From Stenotrophomonas maltophilia (GTDB taxonomy: Bacteria > Pseudomonadota > Gammaproteobacteria > Xanthomonadales > Xanthomonadaceae): a DNA stretch of 64,000 bases. Location of the stretch: the NCBI RefSeq assembly GCF_001676385.1, contig NZ_LYVJ01000010.1, positions 1 through 64,000 of the forward strand, in the 5' to 3' direction. Shown here one piece after another: positions 1-8,643 of the stretch; position 1 is the first letter of the stretch, and every line of letters begins with the position of its first letter. The position numbers and the translations under genes are program-made. The notes beneath the pieces are model-generated. The model saw nothing but the letters and a program-made list of their open reading frames with translations, was not told where the DNA came from and searched no databases.

Positions 1-276
<276 letters not shown>

Positions 277-287
277 CAAGACAGTTG

Positions 288-1490
288 CTACTCTGCGGCG
301 TCGAGCAGTTTTTCCAGGCCGGTGGCTTCGGTGGCTTCATCGAAGCGGGTATCAGCCAAGCGAGCACGTACGAACGCCAGGCCGTCCGCCGCTGCGGCGT
401 CCAGCGTGCCGCGATGGTCGACCGGATAGCGCCGGAACGCGACCGGCTCGCCTCGCAGGGCCAGGCCTGCGGCATACAGCAGGGTGGTCAGATAGGGCAC
501 ATCGCGATCCTCGCTGCCGTGGCCCAGCATCAGCGGTTGGCTGAAGCCGCGGCGCGGTACGCCGAGGTAGTCGTACAGCGCGGCCCAGATGCCCGGCACG
601 CTGGTCAGCGGTGCAGTGAACATGCTGCCGGTATCCGCGCCGTCCAGGGTGACGGCCAGTTCGCCCAGGCACTGCTCGCGTGCCGCTGCTACGCGGGCGC
701 GGCCGGTGTCGCTGAGGACGCGGTCGATCTGCGGCGCGACCTGCAGCAGGCCATCGAGCAGATACGCGTGATACGCATTGATCGCGCCAGGATTGGCGGT
801 GCGGTTGTCCGGCTTCATCACCAGCGCGGTCAGCTCGATTGCAGTGGGCGTCCCGGTGGTGAAGCTGCCGCGGTACTGCAACGACGGCCCACCGTAGGTG
901 GGGGCGATGTGGCCTGCCGTGAGCGCGGCGGCACCGCCCTGCGAGTGGCCGACCGAGACCCAGCGCGGCGACAGCGTTCCGTTGCCGAGGTACTGGCGGC
1001 TGGCCTTGATCATGTCGATGACGTTCTGCGCGGCAGTGCGTACATGCAGATAGGCATGGCCGCCTGGACTGCCGAGCCCCTGGTAATCCGCAGCGACCAC
1101 GGCATAGCCCTGCGCCAGGAACTGATCGAGGAAGCGCCCGTCGCGCTCGGGCTGATACGGGCCGGAGACTGAAGGCGCACAGCGATCGGCGATGCCCTGG
1201 GTGCCATGTGCCCAGGAAACGACCGGCCAGCCACCCGTCGGCGCCGTGCCGGCAGGCAGGTACAGCAGGCCGGTGCCTTCCGCCAGCTGGCCGTGATGAT
1301 CCGGGGTGCGGTAGTGCAGCTTGTAGGCGTGCGCGGCCTTGGAGGGCACCCACGACGCGCGATAGGGGGCTGCAGACAGCAGATCGCCCGGTGCTGCCGG
1401 TGCGGCAGCCAGGGAGGCCGAGGACAACGCCAGCAGGGCAGTGGCGAGGAGGCAGGCGCGGGGGCGGAAACGGCGTGGGGGCGAGGTCAT
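288..1490 (-). CDS. Secreted lipase-family alpha/beta hydrolase
   Basis: Codes for 400 aa. The start at 1490 is chosen because GGAG lies a few bases upstream and the protein then opens with a classical signal peptide (MTSPPRRFRPRA, hydrophobic LLATALLALSSASLAAA). The mature part is an alpha/beta-hydrolase fold of the secretory lipase type. The nucleophile is Ser~183 in G-H-S-Q-G-G, the probable acid is Asp~328-330 in GHGSEDRDVPY, and the probable His is ~359 in PVDHRGTL. An HGTQG segment near residue 95 fits the oxyanion-hole region. It probably hydrolyses ester bonds in the periplasm or outside the cell; the substrate is unknown. It stands alone between an IS110 remnant and bamD. Confidence 0.82.
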   Translation of the reverse strand: MTSPPRRFRPRACLLATALLALSSASLAAAPAAPGDLLSAAPYRASWVPSKAAHAYKLHYRTPDHHGQLAEGTGLLYLPAGTAPTGGWPVVSWAHGTQGIADRCAPSVSGPYQPERDGRFLDQFLAQGYAVVAADYQGLGSPGGHAYLHVRTAAQNVIDMIKASRQYLGNGTLSPRWVSVGHSQGGAAALTAGHIAPTYGGPSLQYRGSFTTGTPTAIELTALVMKPDNRTANPGAINAYHAYLLDGLLQVAPQIDRVLSDTGRARVAAAREQCLGELAVTLDGADTGSMFTAPLTSVPGIWAALYDYLGVPRRGFSQPLMLGHGSEDRDVPYLTTLLYAAGLALRGEPVAFRRYPVDHRGTLDAAAADGLAFVRARLADTRFDEATEATGLEKLLDAAE

Positions 1491-1633
1491 GAGGCGCTCC
1501 TTCACGGCCGGGATGGCCGTTGCGCCGCAGTGTGGAGGGGCTCGGCCGCGCCGACTGGGACCGGCGTCGCATCCACCGGGGATTCGTAGCATTCCTAGGT
1601 GCCGGCCCCGGCGCGGGGAGGCGGACGAGGAAA

Positions 1634-1658
1634 GCAGTCGAGCATGGCTCGACTCTAC
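1634..1658 (-). repeat. Single GTAG-type palindromic element (SMAG/REP-like)
   Basis: Read on the minus strand this starts GTAGAGTCGAGCCATGCTCG and forms a short hairpin. It has the GTAG head and GCTGC/ACTGC tail typical of the S. maltophilia intergenic palindromes. It lies between the bamD terminator and the lipase gene. Confidence 0.75.
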
Positions 1659-1660
1659 AA

Positions 1661-1688
1661 AGAAGAAGGGCCCCTTTCGGGGCCCTCG
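1661..1688 (-). terminator. Rho-independent terminator of bamD
   Basis: A GGGCCCC stem (1668-1674 with 1679-1685) has a 4-nt loop. On the minus strand it is followed by TTCTTCTTT. It sits directly downstream of the bamD stop. Confidence 0.75.
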
Positions 1689-1689
1689 C

Positions 1690-2577
1690 TTACTTCTTTT
1701 CCAGCCGGGCGTTGCGCTGGCCGGTGCTTGCGGATTTCTCGCCGGCGAACGGATTCAGCTTGCGGATCATCCACGGGTACTTCGGCCAGTTGCCTTCCAG
1801 CCACGGGTGATCCGGCTGGTTCAGCTGCAGGACGCGACGGGCATCGTCGGCCAGGGTCTTGTTGCCCAGATGCGTGTAGGAATCGGCCAGCACCGCCACC
1901 GCGTCGTACTGGAAGGCGCTCTGCGGGTAGGTTTCCAGCAGGTAGTTGGCGCGGCCCACGGCCGAGACCCAGGCGCCGCGGCGCATGTAGTACAGCGCGT
2001 TGTCCAGCTCGTGCTGGGCGAACACGTCACGCAGCTCCAGCATGCGCTGCCGGGCATCGGCGGCGTAGCGGCTGTTCGGGTAGCGGTCGACCACGATGTT
2101 GAAGTCTGAATACGCCTGATGGGGGGTGGACAGGTCGCGGCGGCTCGGATCAAGCGACCATACGCGGCGCAGGAAGACCGTACTGCGGTTGGAATTGGCC
2201 AGGCCGCGCAGGTAGTACAGGTAGGCAATGTTGCGATGGGTCGGGTAGGTGCGGATGAAGCGGTCGATGCTGGACACCGCATCATCGTGCTTGCCGGCCT
2301 TGTACTGGGCGTAGGCGGTTTCGATCATCGCCTGCTCGGTGTAGGGGCCGTACGGATACTGGGCGACCAGACGGCGGAAGCTGGCCTCGGCGCCGCTCCA
2401 GTTGCCCCCCTGCATCAGCTTGTGGCTCTTCTCGTACAGCTGTTCGACCGGCGTCCCTTCATCGGGGCGATCGCCCTTCTTGGCGCCGCGATGGCAGCCG
2501 GTGGCAGCGATGACCAGCACCAGCAGCAGGGCGGTGAGGCGGACGGGCGCGGAGAGCATGGCGGAGCGTCGGATCAT
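1690..2577 (-). CDS. bamD: Outer membrane protein assembly factor BamD
   Basis: Codes for 295 aa. This is a lipoprotein: hydrophobic LTALLLVLVIAATGC with lipobox Cys28, so it should be anchored to the inner leaflet of the outer membrane. After it comes a TPR-rich region (YEKSHKLMQGGNWSGAEASF, YPYGPYTEQAMIETAYAQYK, IDRFIRTYPTH, YYLRGLAN) typical of BamD/ComL, ending in a basic tail. BamD binds BamA and is essential for beta-barrel insertion. ATG 2559 is an alternative start; both keep the signal peptide. The frame stays open far upstream into rluD on the other strand, but that extension is not coding. It is divergent from rluD with about 110 bp between the starts. Confidence 0.93.
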   Translation of the reverse strand: MIRRSAMLSAPVRLTALLLVLVIAATGCHRGAKKGDRPDEGTPVEQLYEKSHKLMQGGNWSGAEASFRRLVAQYPYGPYTEQAMIETAYAQYKAGKHDDAVSSIDRFIRTYPTHRNIAYLYYLRGLANSNRSTVFLRRVWSLDPSRRDLSTPHQAYSDFNIVVDRYPNSRYAADARQRMLELRDVFAQHELDNALYYMRRGAWVSAVGRANYLLETYPQSAFQYDAVAVLADSYTHLGNKTLADDARRVLQLNQPDHPWLEGNWPKYPWMIRKLNPFAGEKSASTGQRNARLEKK

Positions 2578-2688
2578 GGGGTCAAGGCGGGACGCGGCTG
2601 GAATACGAAGGGTCGATGATAGCCTAGTGTCCTGTCCAGCGACTGAAACCGGTCGCCAGGACCCCAAAATTCCAAAGAACCCCCTGCC

Positions 2689-3678
2689 ATGTCTGAACAA
2701 CCCTCTGAATCGGCCCGCCAGGCCATCGTCCCCGACACCGCCGCCGGCCGCCGTTTCGACGCCGTCGTGGCCGAGCTGTTCCCGGAGTACTCGCGCTCGC
2801 GCCTGACCGAGTGGATCAAGGCCGGTGATGTGCTGCTGGACGGTGCCCAGGCGCGCCCGCGCGATCCGCTGCGCGGTGGCGAAGTGGTGACCCTGGACGT
2901 GGTGCTCGATGCCCAGACCGATGCCCTGCCGGAGGACATCCCGCTGGACGTGCTGTTCGAGGACGAGCACCTGCTGGTGATCAACAAGCCGGTCGGCCTG
3001 GTGGTTCATCCGGGCGCCGGCAACCACAGCGGGACCCTGGTCAATGCGCTGCTGTACCGCGACCCCTCGGTGGCGGTACTGCCGCGTGCCGGCATCGTGC
3101 ACCGCCTGGACAAGGACACCAGCGGCGTGATGGTGGTGGCCAGGACCCTGGAGGCGCAGACCGCGCTGGTCGAGCAGCTGGCGGCACGCAACGTGCATCG
3201 CCAGTACCTGGCCATCGTGATGGGGGCGCTGGTGGCCGGCGGCACCGCCGATGCGCCGATTGACCGGCACCCACGCGACCGCCTGAAGATGGCCGTGCGC
3301 GAGGATGGCAAGGATGCGGTCACCCACTACCGCCTGCGCGAGCGCTTCCGCGCGCACACCGCGCTGGAATGCCGGCTGGAAACCGGTCGTACCCACCAGA
3401 TCCGCGTGCACATGGCGCACCTGCGTCACCCGATCATTGGCGACCCGTTGTATGGCGGCGCGCTGAAGCTGCCCAAGGGAGCCAGCGATGAGCTGGTGGC
3501 CGCGCTGCGTGGCTTCAAGCGCCAGGCCCTGCACGCCGAGACCCTGGAGTTCATGCACCCGATCACCGGTGAGCCGGTACGCAACACCGCACCGGTGCCG
3601 GAGGACATGCTGCACCTGATGAAGGTGCTGCGCGAGGACAGCGAAGCCTTTGCGGCTCGCGAGCGGGATCGCTGGTAA
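2689..3678 (+). CDS. rluD: 23S rRNA pseudouridine(1911/1915/1917) synthase RluD
   Basis: Codes for 329 aa, the usual length. An N-terminal S4 RNA-binding domain (about 18-80; [22 protein letters not shown]) is followed by the RsuA/RluA catalytic domain with the HRLDKDTSG motif and catalytic Asp141. RluD modifies helix 69 of 23S rRNA. The bamD (divergent) - rluD - pgeF order is common in gammaproteobacteria. The stop TAA overlaps the next start (TAATG), so translation is probably coupled to pgeF. RluA/RluC relatives share the fold, but the neighbourhood and the S4 domain favour RluD. Confidence 0.93.
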   Translation: MSEQPSESARQAIVPDTAAGRRFDAVVAELFPEYSRSRLTEWIKAGDVLLDGAQARPRDPLRGGEVVTLDVVLDAQTDALPEDIPLDVLFEDEHLLVINKPVGLVVHPGAGNHSGTLVNALLYRDPSVAVLPRAGIVHRLDKDTSGVMVVARTLEAQTALVEQLAARNVHRQYLAIVMGALVAGGTADAPIDRHPRDRLKMAVREDGKDAVTHYRLRERFRAHTALECRLETGRTHQIRVHMAHLRHPIIGDPLYGGALKLPKGASDELVAALRGFKRQALHAETLEFMHPITGEPVRNTAPVPEDMLHLMKVLREDSEAFAARERDRW

Positions 3679-4448
3679 TGGCCGCCGCGCTGCCGTTGCT
3701 GCAGGCTGACTGGCCGGCGCCCCCGGGCATCCGGGCGCTGACCACGCGTCGGCATGGCGCCGGCATTTCCCCGGCACCGTTCGCGCAGTTCAATCTGGGC
3801 AACCGGCACGCGGCCGATGGCGACTCCCCGGCCAACGTCGAGCACAACCGCCAACTGCTGCGGCAGGGCCTGGCGCTGCCGTCCGCGCCGCATTGGCTGC
3901 GCCAGGTGCACAGCAGCACGGTGCTGCGCTTCAGTGCGCCGCCCGTGCCCGGTGCCAGCGAACCGGTGGCGGACGCTGCGGTGACTTCGGTGCCGGGCGT
4001 GGTGCTGGCGATCCTGACCGCCGACTGCCTGCCGGTGGTGTTTGCCGCCCCCGATGGCAGCGAGGTAGGCGCGGCCCATGCCGGTTGGCGCGGTCTGGCC
4101 GATGGCATGCTGGAAGCTACCGTGGCCGCCATGCACACGCCACCGACGCAACTGCGGGCTTGGCTGGGGCCCGCAGCGGGTCCGGCCGACTACGAAATCG
4201 GCGAGGAGGTCTACCACGCCTTTGTTGGCCATGATCCAGCGGCCGGGGCGGCCTTCGTCGCGACCCGTGCGGGCCACTGGAAGGTGGACCTGTTCGCGCT
4301 GGCGCGGCAGCGCCTGCAGGCGGCGGGCATGGACCCGGCGCAGGTGTACGGCGGCACCGTGTCGACGATGGCTGACCCGGACCTGTACTCGCACCGGCGT
4401 GACCGTCGCACCGGGCGCATGGCGACCCTGGCCTGGATCGCACCCTGA
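3678..4448 (+). CDS. pgeF: Purine nucleoside phosphorylase / laccase-domain protein (YfiH, PgeF)
   Basis: Codes for 256 aa. This is a DUF152/Cu-oxidase_4 family protein. The metal-binding triad is visible: His78 in RQVHSS, Cys117 in AILTADCLPVV and His134 in GAAHAGWRGL. Family members have been described as multi-copper polyphenol oxidases, as purine nucleoside phosphorylases, and (E. coli YfiH) as peptidoglycan editing enzymes. The sequence does not tell these apart. The start codon overlaps the rluD stop by one base, so it is in the same operon. Confidence 0.88.
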   Translation: MAAALPLLQADWPAPPGIRALTTRRHGAGISPAPFAQFNLGNRHAADGDSPANVEHNRQLLRQGLALPSAPHWLRQVHSSTVLRFSAPPVPGASEPVADAAVTSVPGVVLAILTADCLPVVFAAPDGSEVGAAHAGWRGLADGMLEATVAAMHTPPTQLRAWLGPAAGPADYEIGEEVYHAFVGHDPAAGAAFVATRAGHWKVDLFALARQRLQAAGMDPAQVYGGTVSTMADPDLYSHRRDRRTGRMATLAWIAP

Positions 4449-4468
4449 GCACGCCGCTGTTCGCCCAC

Positions 4469-4975
4469 GTGCTGGGCCCGGCCTTAGCGACCCTGGCCGC
4501 CCCGGTACAGGCCCTGCATGCCGCGCCGTTGCCGTGCCGCTATGCGGGCCTGGCACGGATCGAGCGCGGCCGGCATTGGCTGGTGCCGCTGCTGGCCGCA
4601 TTGGCCCGGTTGCCGGAGCGCGGCGCGGCGGTACCGACCGAAGTAGCGTTCAGCGTCCACGGCCAGGGGGAACGCTGGGCGCGACGTTTTGGACCCTGGC
4701 CGATGGTGTCACGACTGTGGGCACAGGACGGTCATCTGTGCGAGCAGTTGGGTGCGGTGCGCTTCGCGTTCGACCTGCAGGCCCGCGAAGGCGGCATCGA
4801 CTGGTCGGTGCGACGGGTCCGGGCGTTCGGCCTGATTCCTTTGCCGGCGCGCTGGTTCGGCGGCGTGCGCTGCCGCGAGGCCTGGCAGGGCGAGCGTTAC
4901 ACTTTCCTGGTCGATGTGACGCTGCCCTGGGTGGGAGCCCTGATCCGCTATGAAGGCTGGCTTGAGCCACAGTAG
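4469..4975 (+). CDS. DUF4166 domain-containing protein
   Basis: Codes for 168 aa from a GTG start; no in-frame ATG precedes it. The same frame is open upstream (…TPLFAHVLGP) and resembles the N-terminus of this family, so the true start may be a few codons earlier, overlapping pgeF. The pattern L-x-A-P-V-x-A-L-H, then E-R-W-x-R-x-F-G-P, then R-F-x-F-D-L and a WFGGVRCREAW-G-E-RY segment match DUF4166. No catalytic residues are known and the function is unknown. Its end overlaps the following gene by 26 bp, which suggests one transcript with rluD-pgeF. Confidence 0.75.
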   Translation: MLGPALATLAAPVQALHAAPLPCRYAGLARIERGRHWLVPLLAALARLPERGAAVPTEVAFSVHGQGERWARRFGPWPMVSRLWAQDGHLCEQLGAVRFAFDLQAREGGIDWSVRRVRAFGLIPLPARWFGGVRCREAWQGERYTFLVDVTLPWVGALIRYEGWLEPQ

Positions 4976-5387
4976 GGCCACCGCCGGGGACGACAGCGCG
5001 GTGATCGTGTTCGATGGTGTGTGCGCGTTGTGCAGCCGCTGGGTGCGCTTCCTGCTGCGCTTCGACCACAAGGGGCGCTATCGCTTTGCCGCAATGCAGG
5101 GCGAGAGGGGCAGCGCGCTGCTGCGCACGCATGGGTTGGACCCGCAGGATCCCGCCTCGTTCCTGCTGCTGGACGGGCAGGGCGCCTGGACCGATACCGA
5201 TGCGATCCTGCGTGTACTGGCCGGGCTGGGCGGCGCCTGGCGCCTGAGCGGCATGCTGCGGATGGTGCCACGCAGCTGGCGCGATGCGGCGTATCGCACG
5301 CTGGCACGCAACCGCTACCGCTGGTTCGGGCGGCATGACGCCTGCCATCTGCCTGCACCGGAGCAGGCCGCGCGGTTCCTGGATTGA
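4950..5387 (+). CDS. DCC-family (DUF393) thiol-disulfide oxidoreductase-like protein
   Basis: Codes for 145 aa. The family-defining D-x-x-C-x-x-C motif is present (FDGVCALC: Asp22, Cys25, Cys28). The family is predicted to act as thiol-disulfide oxidoreductases, but the biochemistry is largely untested. W-x-R-F-L-L-R-F-D and the C-terminal R-Y-R-W-F-G-R-x-D-A-C ending are typical. ATG 4950 is used because the DCC motif begins only about 20 residues in. It overlaps the DUF4166 gene and is the last gene before a strong palindrome. Confidence 0.8.
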   Translation: MKAGLSHSRATAGDDSAVIVFDGVCALCSRWVRFLLRFDHKGRYRFAAMQGERGSALLRTHGLDPQDPASFLLLDGQGAWTDTDAILRVLAGLGGAWRLSGMLRMVPRSWRDAAYRTLARNRYRWFGRHDACHLPAPEQAARFLD

Positions 5388-5388
5388 A

Positions 5389-5458
5389 GAAAAAAGGGGA
5401 CGGAGGGGATTAAGTCGTTTGTGCACAAACGACTTAATCCCCTCCGTCCCCTTTTTTC
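5389..5458. repeat. Perfect 70-bp palindrome between convergent genes
   Basis: Every base from 5389 to 5458 pairs with its mirror about a centre in GTGCAC (5421-5426). The arms contain GGGGACGGAGGGGATTAAG and end in A6/T6 tracts. It lies between two convergent genes (stop at 5387 on plus, at 5460 on minus), so with its A/T tails it can work as a bidirectional terminator. The length and perfection exceed what termination needs, so a REP/RAYT-type mobile palindrome is also possible. Confidence 0.85.
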
Positions 5459-5459
5459 G

Positions 5460-6824
5460 TCAGCCTTCAAGTGCGTCGAGGTAGCTGCGCCGCCAATGGT
5501 TGATGTCGTAGGTGCGCAGGTGCTCCATCATCGCGTGCCAGCGTTCCTTGCGCCTGCTCAACGACATCGTGGCAGCCGTTGCGATGGCATCGGCAACACC
5601 GTCCAGGTCGTGCGGATTCACCAGCAACGCCTGCTTCAGTTCGTCGGCGGCGCCGGCCAGCAAGGAAAGTACCAGCACGCCGGGATTGTCCGGATCCTGT
5701 GACGCCACGTACTCCTTGGCTACCAGGTTCATTCCGTCGCGCAATGGCGTGACCAGGCCCACCGCTGCCGCCCGGTAGAAGCCGGTCAGCGTGGCGTGGG
5801 TGAAGTTCTGGTTGACGTAGCGCAACGGTGTCCAGTCCGGCTCGGCATGCCCGCCATTGATGTGCCCAGCGATCTGCTCGAGCTGGCTGCGCAGCTGCCG
5901 GTACTCGGCCACATCGCCGCGCGAGACCGGTGCGATCTGCAGGTAGGTCAGTGAGCCGCGCTGGTCAGGGTGGCGCTGCAGGTAGCGCTCAAAGCCCAGG
6001 AAACGCTCGGGCAGGCCCTTGGAGTAGTCCAGGCGGTCCACGCCGATGGCGAGCTGGCGATCGCGCAGGCTGGCGCGAAGATCGCGGACCGAGGCCTTGG
6101 TCGCGGCCGTGGCGGCCTGGCGTGCGATCAGTCCGGTGTCGATGCCAATGGGGAAAGCCGCCGCGCGGAAACGACGTCCCCCGGGTGCTTCCAGTTCGCC
6201 GTTCGCAAGCACCTTGCCACCACCGAACAGGCGCAGATAGGTCTGGAAGCGATCCGCGTCGCGCTGGGTCTGGAACCCGACCAGGTCGTAGGCATACAGC
6301 GCGGAGAACAGGCGCAGGTGGTCGGGCATCGCCTGCAGCAGGTCGGCCGACGGCATCGGGATGTGCAGGAAGAAGCCGATGCGGCAGCCAATGCCACGCT
6401 CGCGCAGCAGCGCACCGAGCGGGATCAGATGGTAGTCGTGGATCCAGACGATATCGTCTTCGCGCAGCAGCGGCGCGAGCTTGTCGGCGAACAGCGCATT
6501 GACCTTGTGGTAGGTCTCGCGGGTACCGCGGTCATAGTCGACCAGGTCCAGGCGGAAGTGCAGCAGCGGCCATAGCGTGCGGTTGGCGAAGCCATTGTAG
6601 TAGCCGTCGACCTCGCGCTTGCTCAGGTCCAGGGTGACGTAATCGATGTCACCGTCCTTCTGCCGGTGCAGGGTGCCGCTGCCTTCCTTCACGCTCTTGC
6701 CACTCCAGCCGAACCACAACCCGCCGCGCTCCTTGAGCGCGGCGAGCAGGCCGACGGCCAATCCACCGGCGCGGTTCTCGCCGGGGACCGCAACACGATT
6801 CGAAACGACGACCAGTCGACTCAT
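5460..6824 (-). CDS. otsA: Alpha,alpha-trehalose-phosphate synthase (UDP-forming)
   Basis: Codes for 454 aa. This is a GT20 family glycosyltransferase that makes trehalose-6-phosphate from UDP-glucose and glucose-6-phosphate in the cytoplasm. Visible hallmarks are the N-terminal VVVSNRVAVP, GGLAVGLLAAL, the WIHDYHLIPL block, FFLHIPMPS, GVDRLDYSKGLPERF and the late PLRDGMNLVAKEYVASQ. The length fits OtsA. Its ATG overlaps the TGA of the GH15 gene (ATGA), so it is the last gene of the otsB-GH15-otsA operon. Confidence 0.95.
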   Translation of the reverse strand: MSRLVVVSNRVAVPGENRAGGLAVGLLAALKERGGLWFGWSGKSVKEGSGTLHRQKDGDIDYVTLDLSKREVDGYYNGFANRTLWPLLHFRLDLVDYDRGTRETYHKVNALFADKLAPLLREDDIVWIHDYHLIPLGALLRERGIGCRIGFFLHIPMPSADLLQAMPDHLRLFSALYAYDLVGFQTQRDADRFQTYLRLFGGGKVLANGELEAPGGRRFRAAAFPIGIDTGLIARQAATAATKASVRDLRASLRDRQLAIGVDRLDYSKGLPERFLGFERYLQRHPDQRGSLTYLQIAPVSRGDVAEYRQLRSQLEQIAGHINGGHAEPDWTPLRYVNQNFTHATLTGFYRAAAVGLVTPLRDGMNLVAKEYVASQDPDNPGVLVLSLLAGAADELKQALLVNPHDLDGVADAIATAATMSLSRRKERWHAMMEHLRTYDINHWRRSYLDALEG

Positions 6825-8602
6825 GATGCCTCCTGCCAGGATCGCGACAAGCGCATCGCGGCGGTGATCAGGCCGACGTGCGAATAGGTCTGTGGGAAGT
6901 TGCCCCAGGCCTCGCCGGTGCCAAAGGCCAGGTCTTCCGACAGCAGGCCCAGGTGGTTGCGCTGCTGCAGCAGCGCCTCGAACATCTCGCGCGCTTCGTC
7001 CATGCGGCCGATCGCGGCCAGCGCGTCGATGTACCAGAAGGTGCAGATGGTGAAGCTGGTTTCCGGCTCGCCGAAATCGTCCGGGGCGATGTAGCGGTAC
7101 AGCGAATTGCCATGCTTGAGGTCACGGCCGATGGCTTCGACGGTGGCGACGAAGCGGGCGTCGAGGGCGTCGATGAAGCCGATGTCGGCGAGCAGCAGCA
7201 ACGAAGCATCCAGGCGGTGGCCACCGAAGGTATCGGTGAAATGGCCCAGTTCCTCGCTCCAGGCCTCGGCCATGATGCGCGCGTGGATGGTATCGGCGCG
7301 CGTCCGCCAGTAGTGGGCGCGGTCATCGCGCTTGAGGCGCACGGCGATCTTGCACAGGCGGTCGCAGGCAGCCCAGCACATCGCGCTGGTGTACGTGTGT
7401 ACCTCGGTGCGGCCGCGGAACTCCCACAGGCCGGCATCGGGCACGTCGTGCAGGGCGAACGCCTGCTCGCCCAGCGGTTCAAGACGGGCGAAGGTGTGCG
7501 CGTCACCCGGATCCTGCAGGCGGCGGTCGAAGAACAGCTGCGTGGAGGCCAGTACCACGCTGCCGTAGACATCGTGCTGGCGCTGCACCCAGGCCAGATT
7601 GCCGCGCCGCACCGGGCCCATGCCGCGGTAGCCGGACAGGCTGGGCACTTCATCTTCGTCCAGCCTGGCCTCGAACCCGATGCCATATAACGGCTGCAGG
7701 GTGCCGTCGTGGGTGGCCAGGTTGAAGATGTAGCCGAGGAACTGTTCCATCGTGCGCGTGGCGCCAAGGCGGTTCAACGCACGCACCACGAATGCCGCGT
7801 CGCGCAGCCAGCAGTAGCGGTAATCCCAGTTGCGCACGCTGCCGGGGGCTTCGGGAATGGACGTGGTCATCGCCGCGATGATCGCGCCGCTGTCCTCGTA
7901 CTGGCACAGTTTCAGGGTGATTGCACTGCGGATCACCGCGTCCTGCCATTCCAGTGGAATGGAGAGGTAACGCACCCATTCGCGCCAGTAGTCACGGGTG
8001 CGCTGGAAGGCCTCCTGCACGTAACCGCTGATCGAACGATTGAGCGATTCATCCACGCCAAGCACCAGATGGATCGGGTGATTGAGCACGAAAGGAAGGC
8101 CATCGCGGACGAAACGCACGGGTACGTCGGTGGTCAGCCGCAGCACGTGCCCGGGCAGGATCCAACGCACATGGTTGCTGCCCCAGGTGGATTCAGGGAT
8201 ACGTGCCCCCCAGTCGGCGAGCGGGCGCGCGTGCACGGTGATGCGAGGATTGCCGGCCAGCGGACGTACCTGGCGGATCAGGCTGACCGGCCGGTAGAAA
8301 CGGTCGTTCTGCCGCCAGCGCGGGGCGAAGTCGAGGATCTCGAGGACGCCGCCATGCGTGTCGCGCAGCACCGTGCGCAGGATGGCCGTGTTGGTGAGGT
8401 ACTCCTGTTCGCTGTCGGCGAAATCCTCCAGTTCAACGGCGAAGTCGCCGCCGGTCTGCTGGTTGGGGCCGAGCAGGGCACAGAAGGTGGGATCGCCATC
8501 GAACGTGGGCAGGCAGCTCCAGACCACGCGGGCATGTTTGTCGACCAGGGCGCCGAAGCTGCCGTTGCCGACCACGCCCAGATCAAGATCGGGTTGGGTC
8601 AT
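6821..8602 (-). CDS. Glycoside hydrolase family 15 protein (trehalase/glucoamylase-like)
   Basis: Codes for 593 aa from ATG 8602 (a GTG one codon upstream is an alternative). The N-terminal beta domain (LGVVGNGSFGALVDKHARVVW, CLPTFDGDPTF) is followed by an (alpha/alpha)6 barrel with GSVRNWDYRYCWLRDAAF and a late GLLSEDLAFGTGEAWGNFPQTYSHVGLI. The family's two catalytic glutamates should lie in the barrel, the second near the SED/GE region. GH15 enzymes in this family act as alpha-trehalases in actinobacteria or as glucan 1,4-alpha-glucosidases. Its place between otsB and otsA makes a trehalose-linked role likely, but not proven. Confidence 0.88.
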   Translation of the reverse strand: MTQPDLDLGVVGNGSFGALVDKHARVVWSCLPTFDGDPTFCALLGPNQQTGGDFAVELEDFADSEQEYLTNTAILRTVLRDTHGGVLEILDFAPRWRQNDRFYRPVSLIRQVRPLAGNPRITVHARPLADWGARIPESTWGSNHVRWILPGHVLRLTTDVPVRFVRDGLPFVLNHPIHLVLGVDESLNRSISGYVQEAFQRTRDYWREWVRYLSIPLEWQDAVIRSAITLKLCQYEDSGAIIAAMTTSIPEAPGSVRNWDYRYCWLRDAAFVVRALNRLGATRTMEQFLGYIFNLATHDGTLQPLYGIGFEARLDEDEVPSLSGYRGMGPVRRGNLAWVQRQHDVYGSVVLASTQLFFDRRLQDPGDAHTFARLEPLGEQAFALHDVPDAGLWEFRGRTEVHTYTSAMCWAACDRLCKIAVRLKRDDRAHYWRTRADTIHARIMAEAWSEELGHFTDTFGGHRLDASLLLLADIGFIDALDARFVATVEAIGRDLKHGNSLYRYIAPDDFGEPETSFTICTFWYIDALAAIGRMDEAREMFEALLQQRNHLGLLSEDLAFGTGEAWGNFPQTYSHVGLITAAMRLSRSWQEAS

Positions 8603-8643
8603 CACGCGCTACATCTCGGTTGCGGCCGTGGGGGATGGCCGGG

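Noticed and set aside
2578..3777. Upstream extension of bamD in the same frame
   Set aside because: It would run antisense through rluD and place the lipoprotein signal in mid-protein. The real start is at 2577 or 2559.
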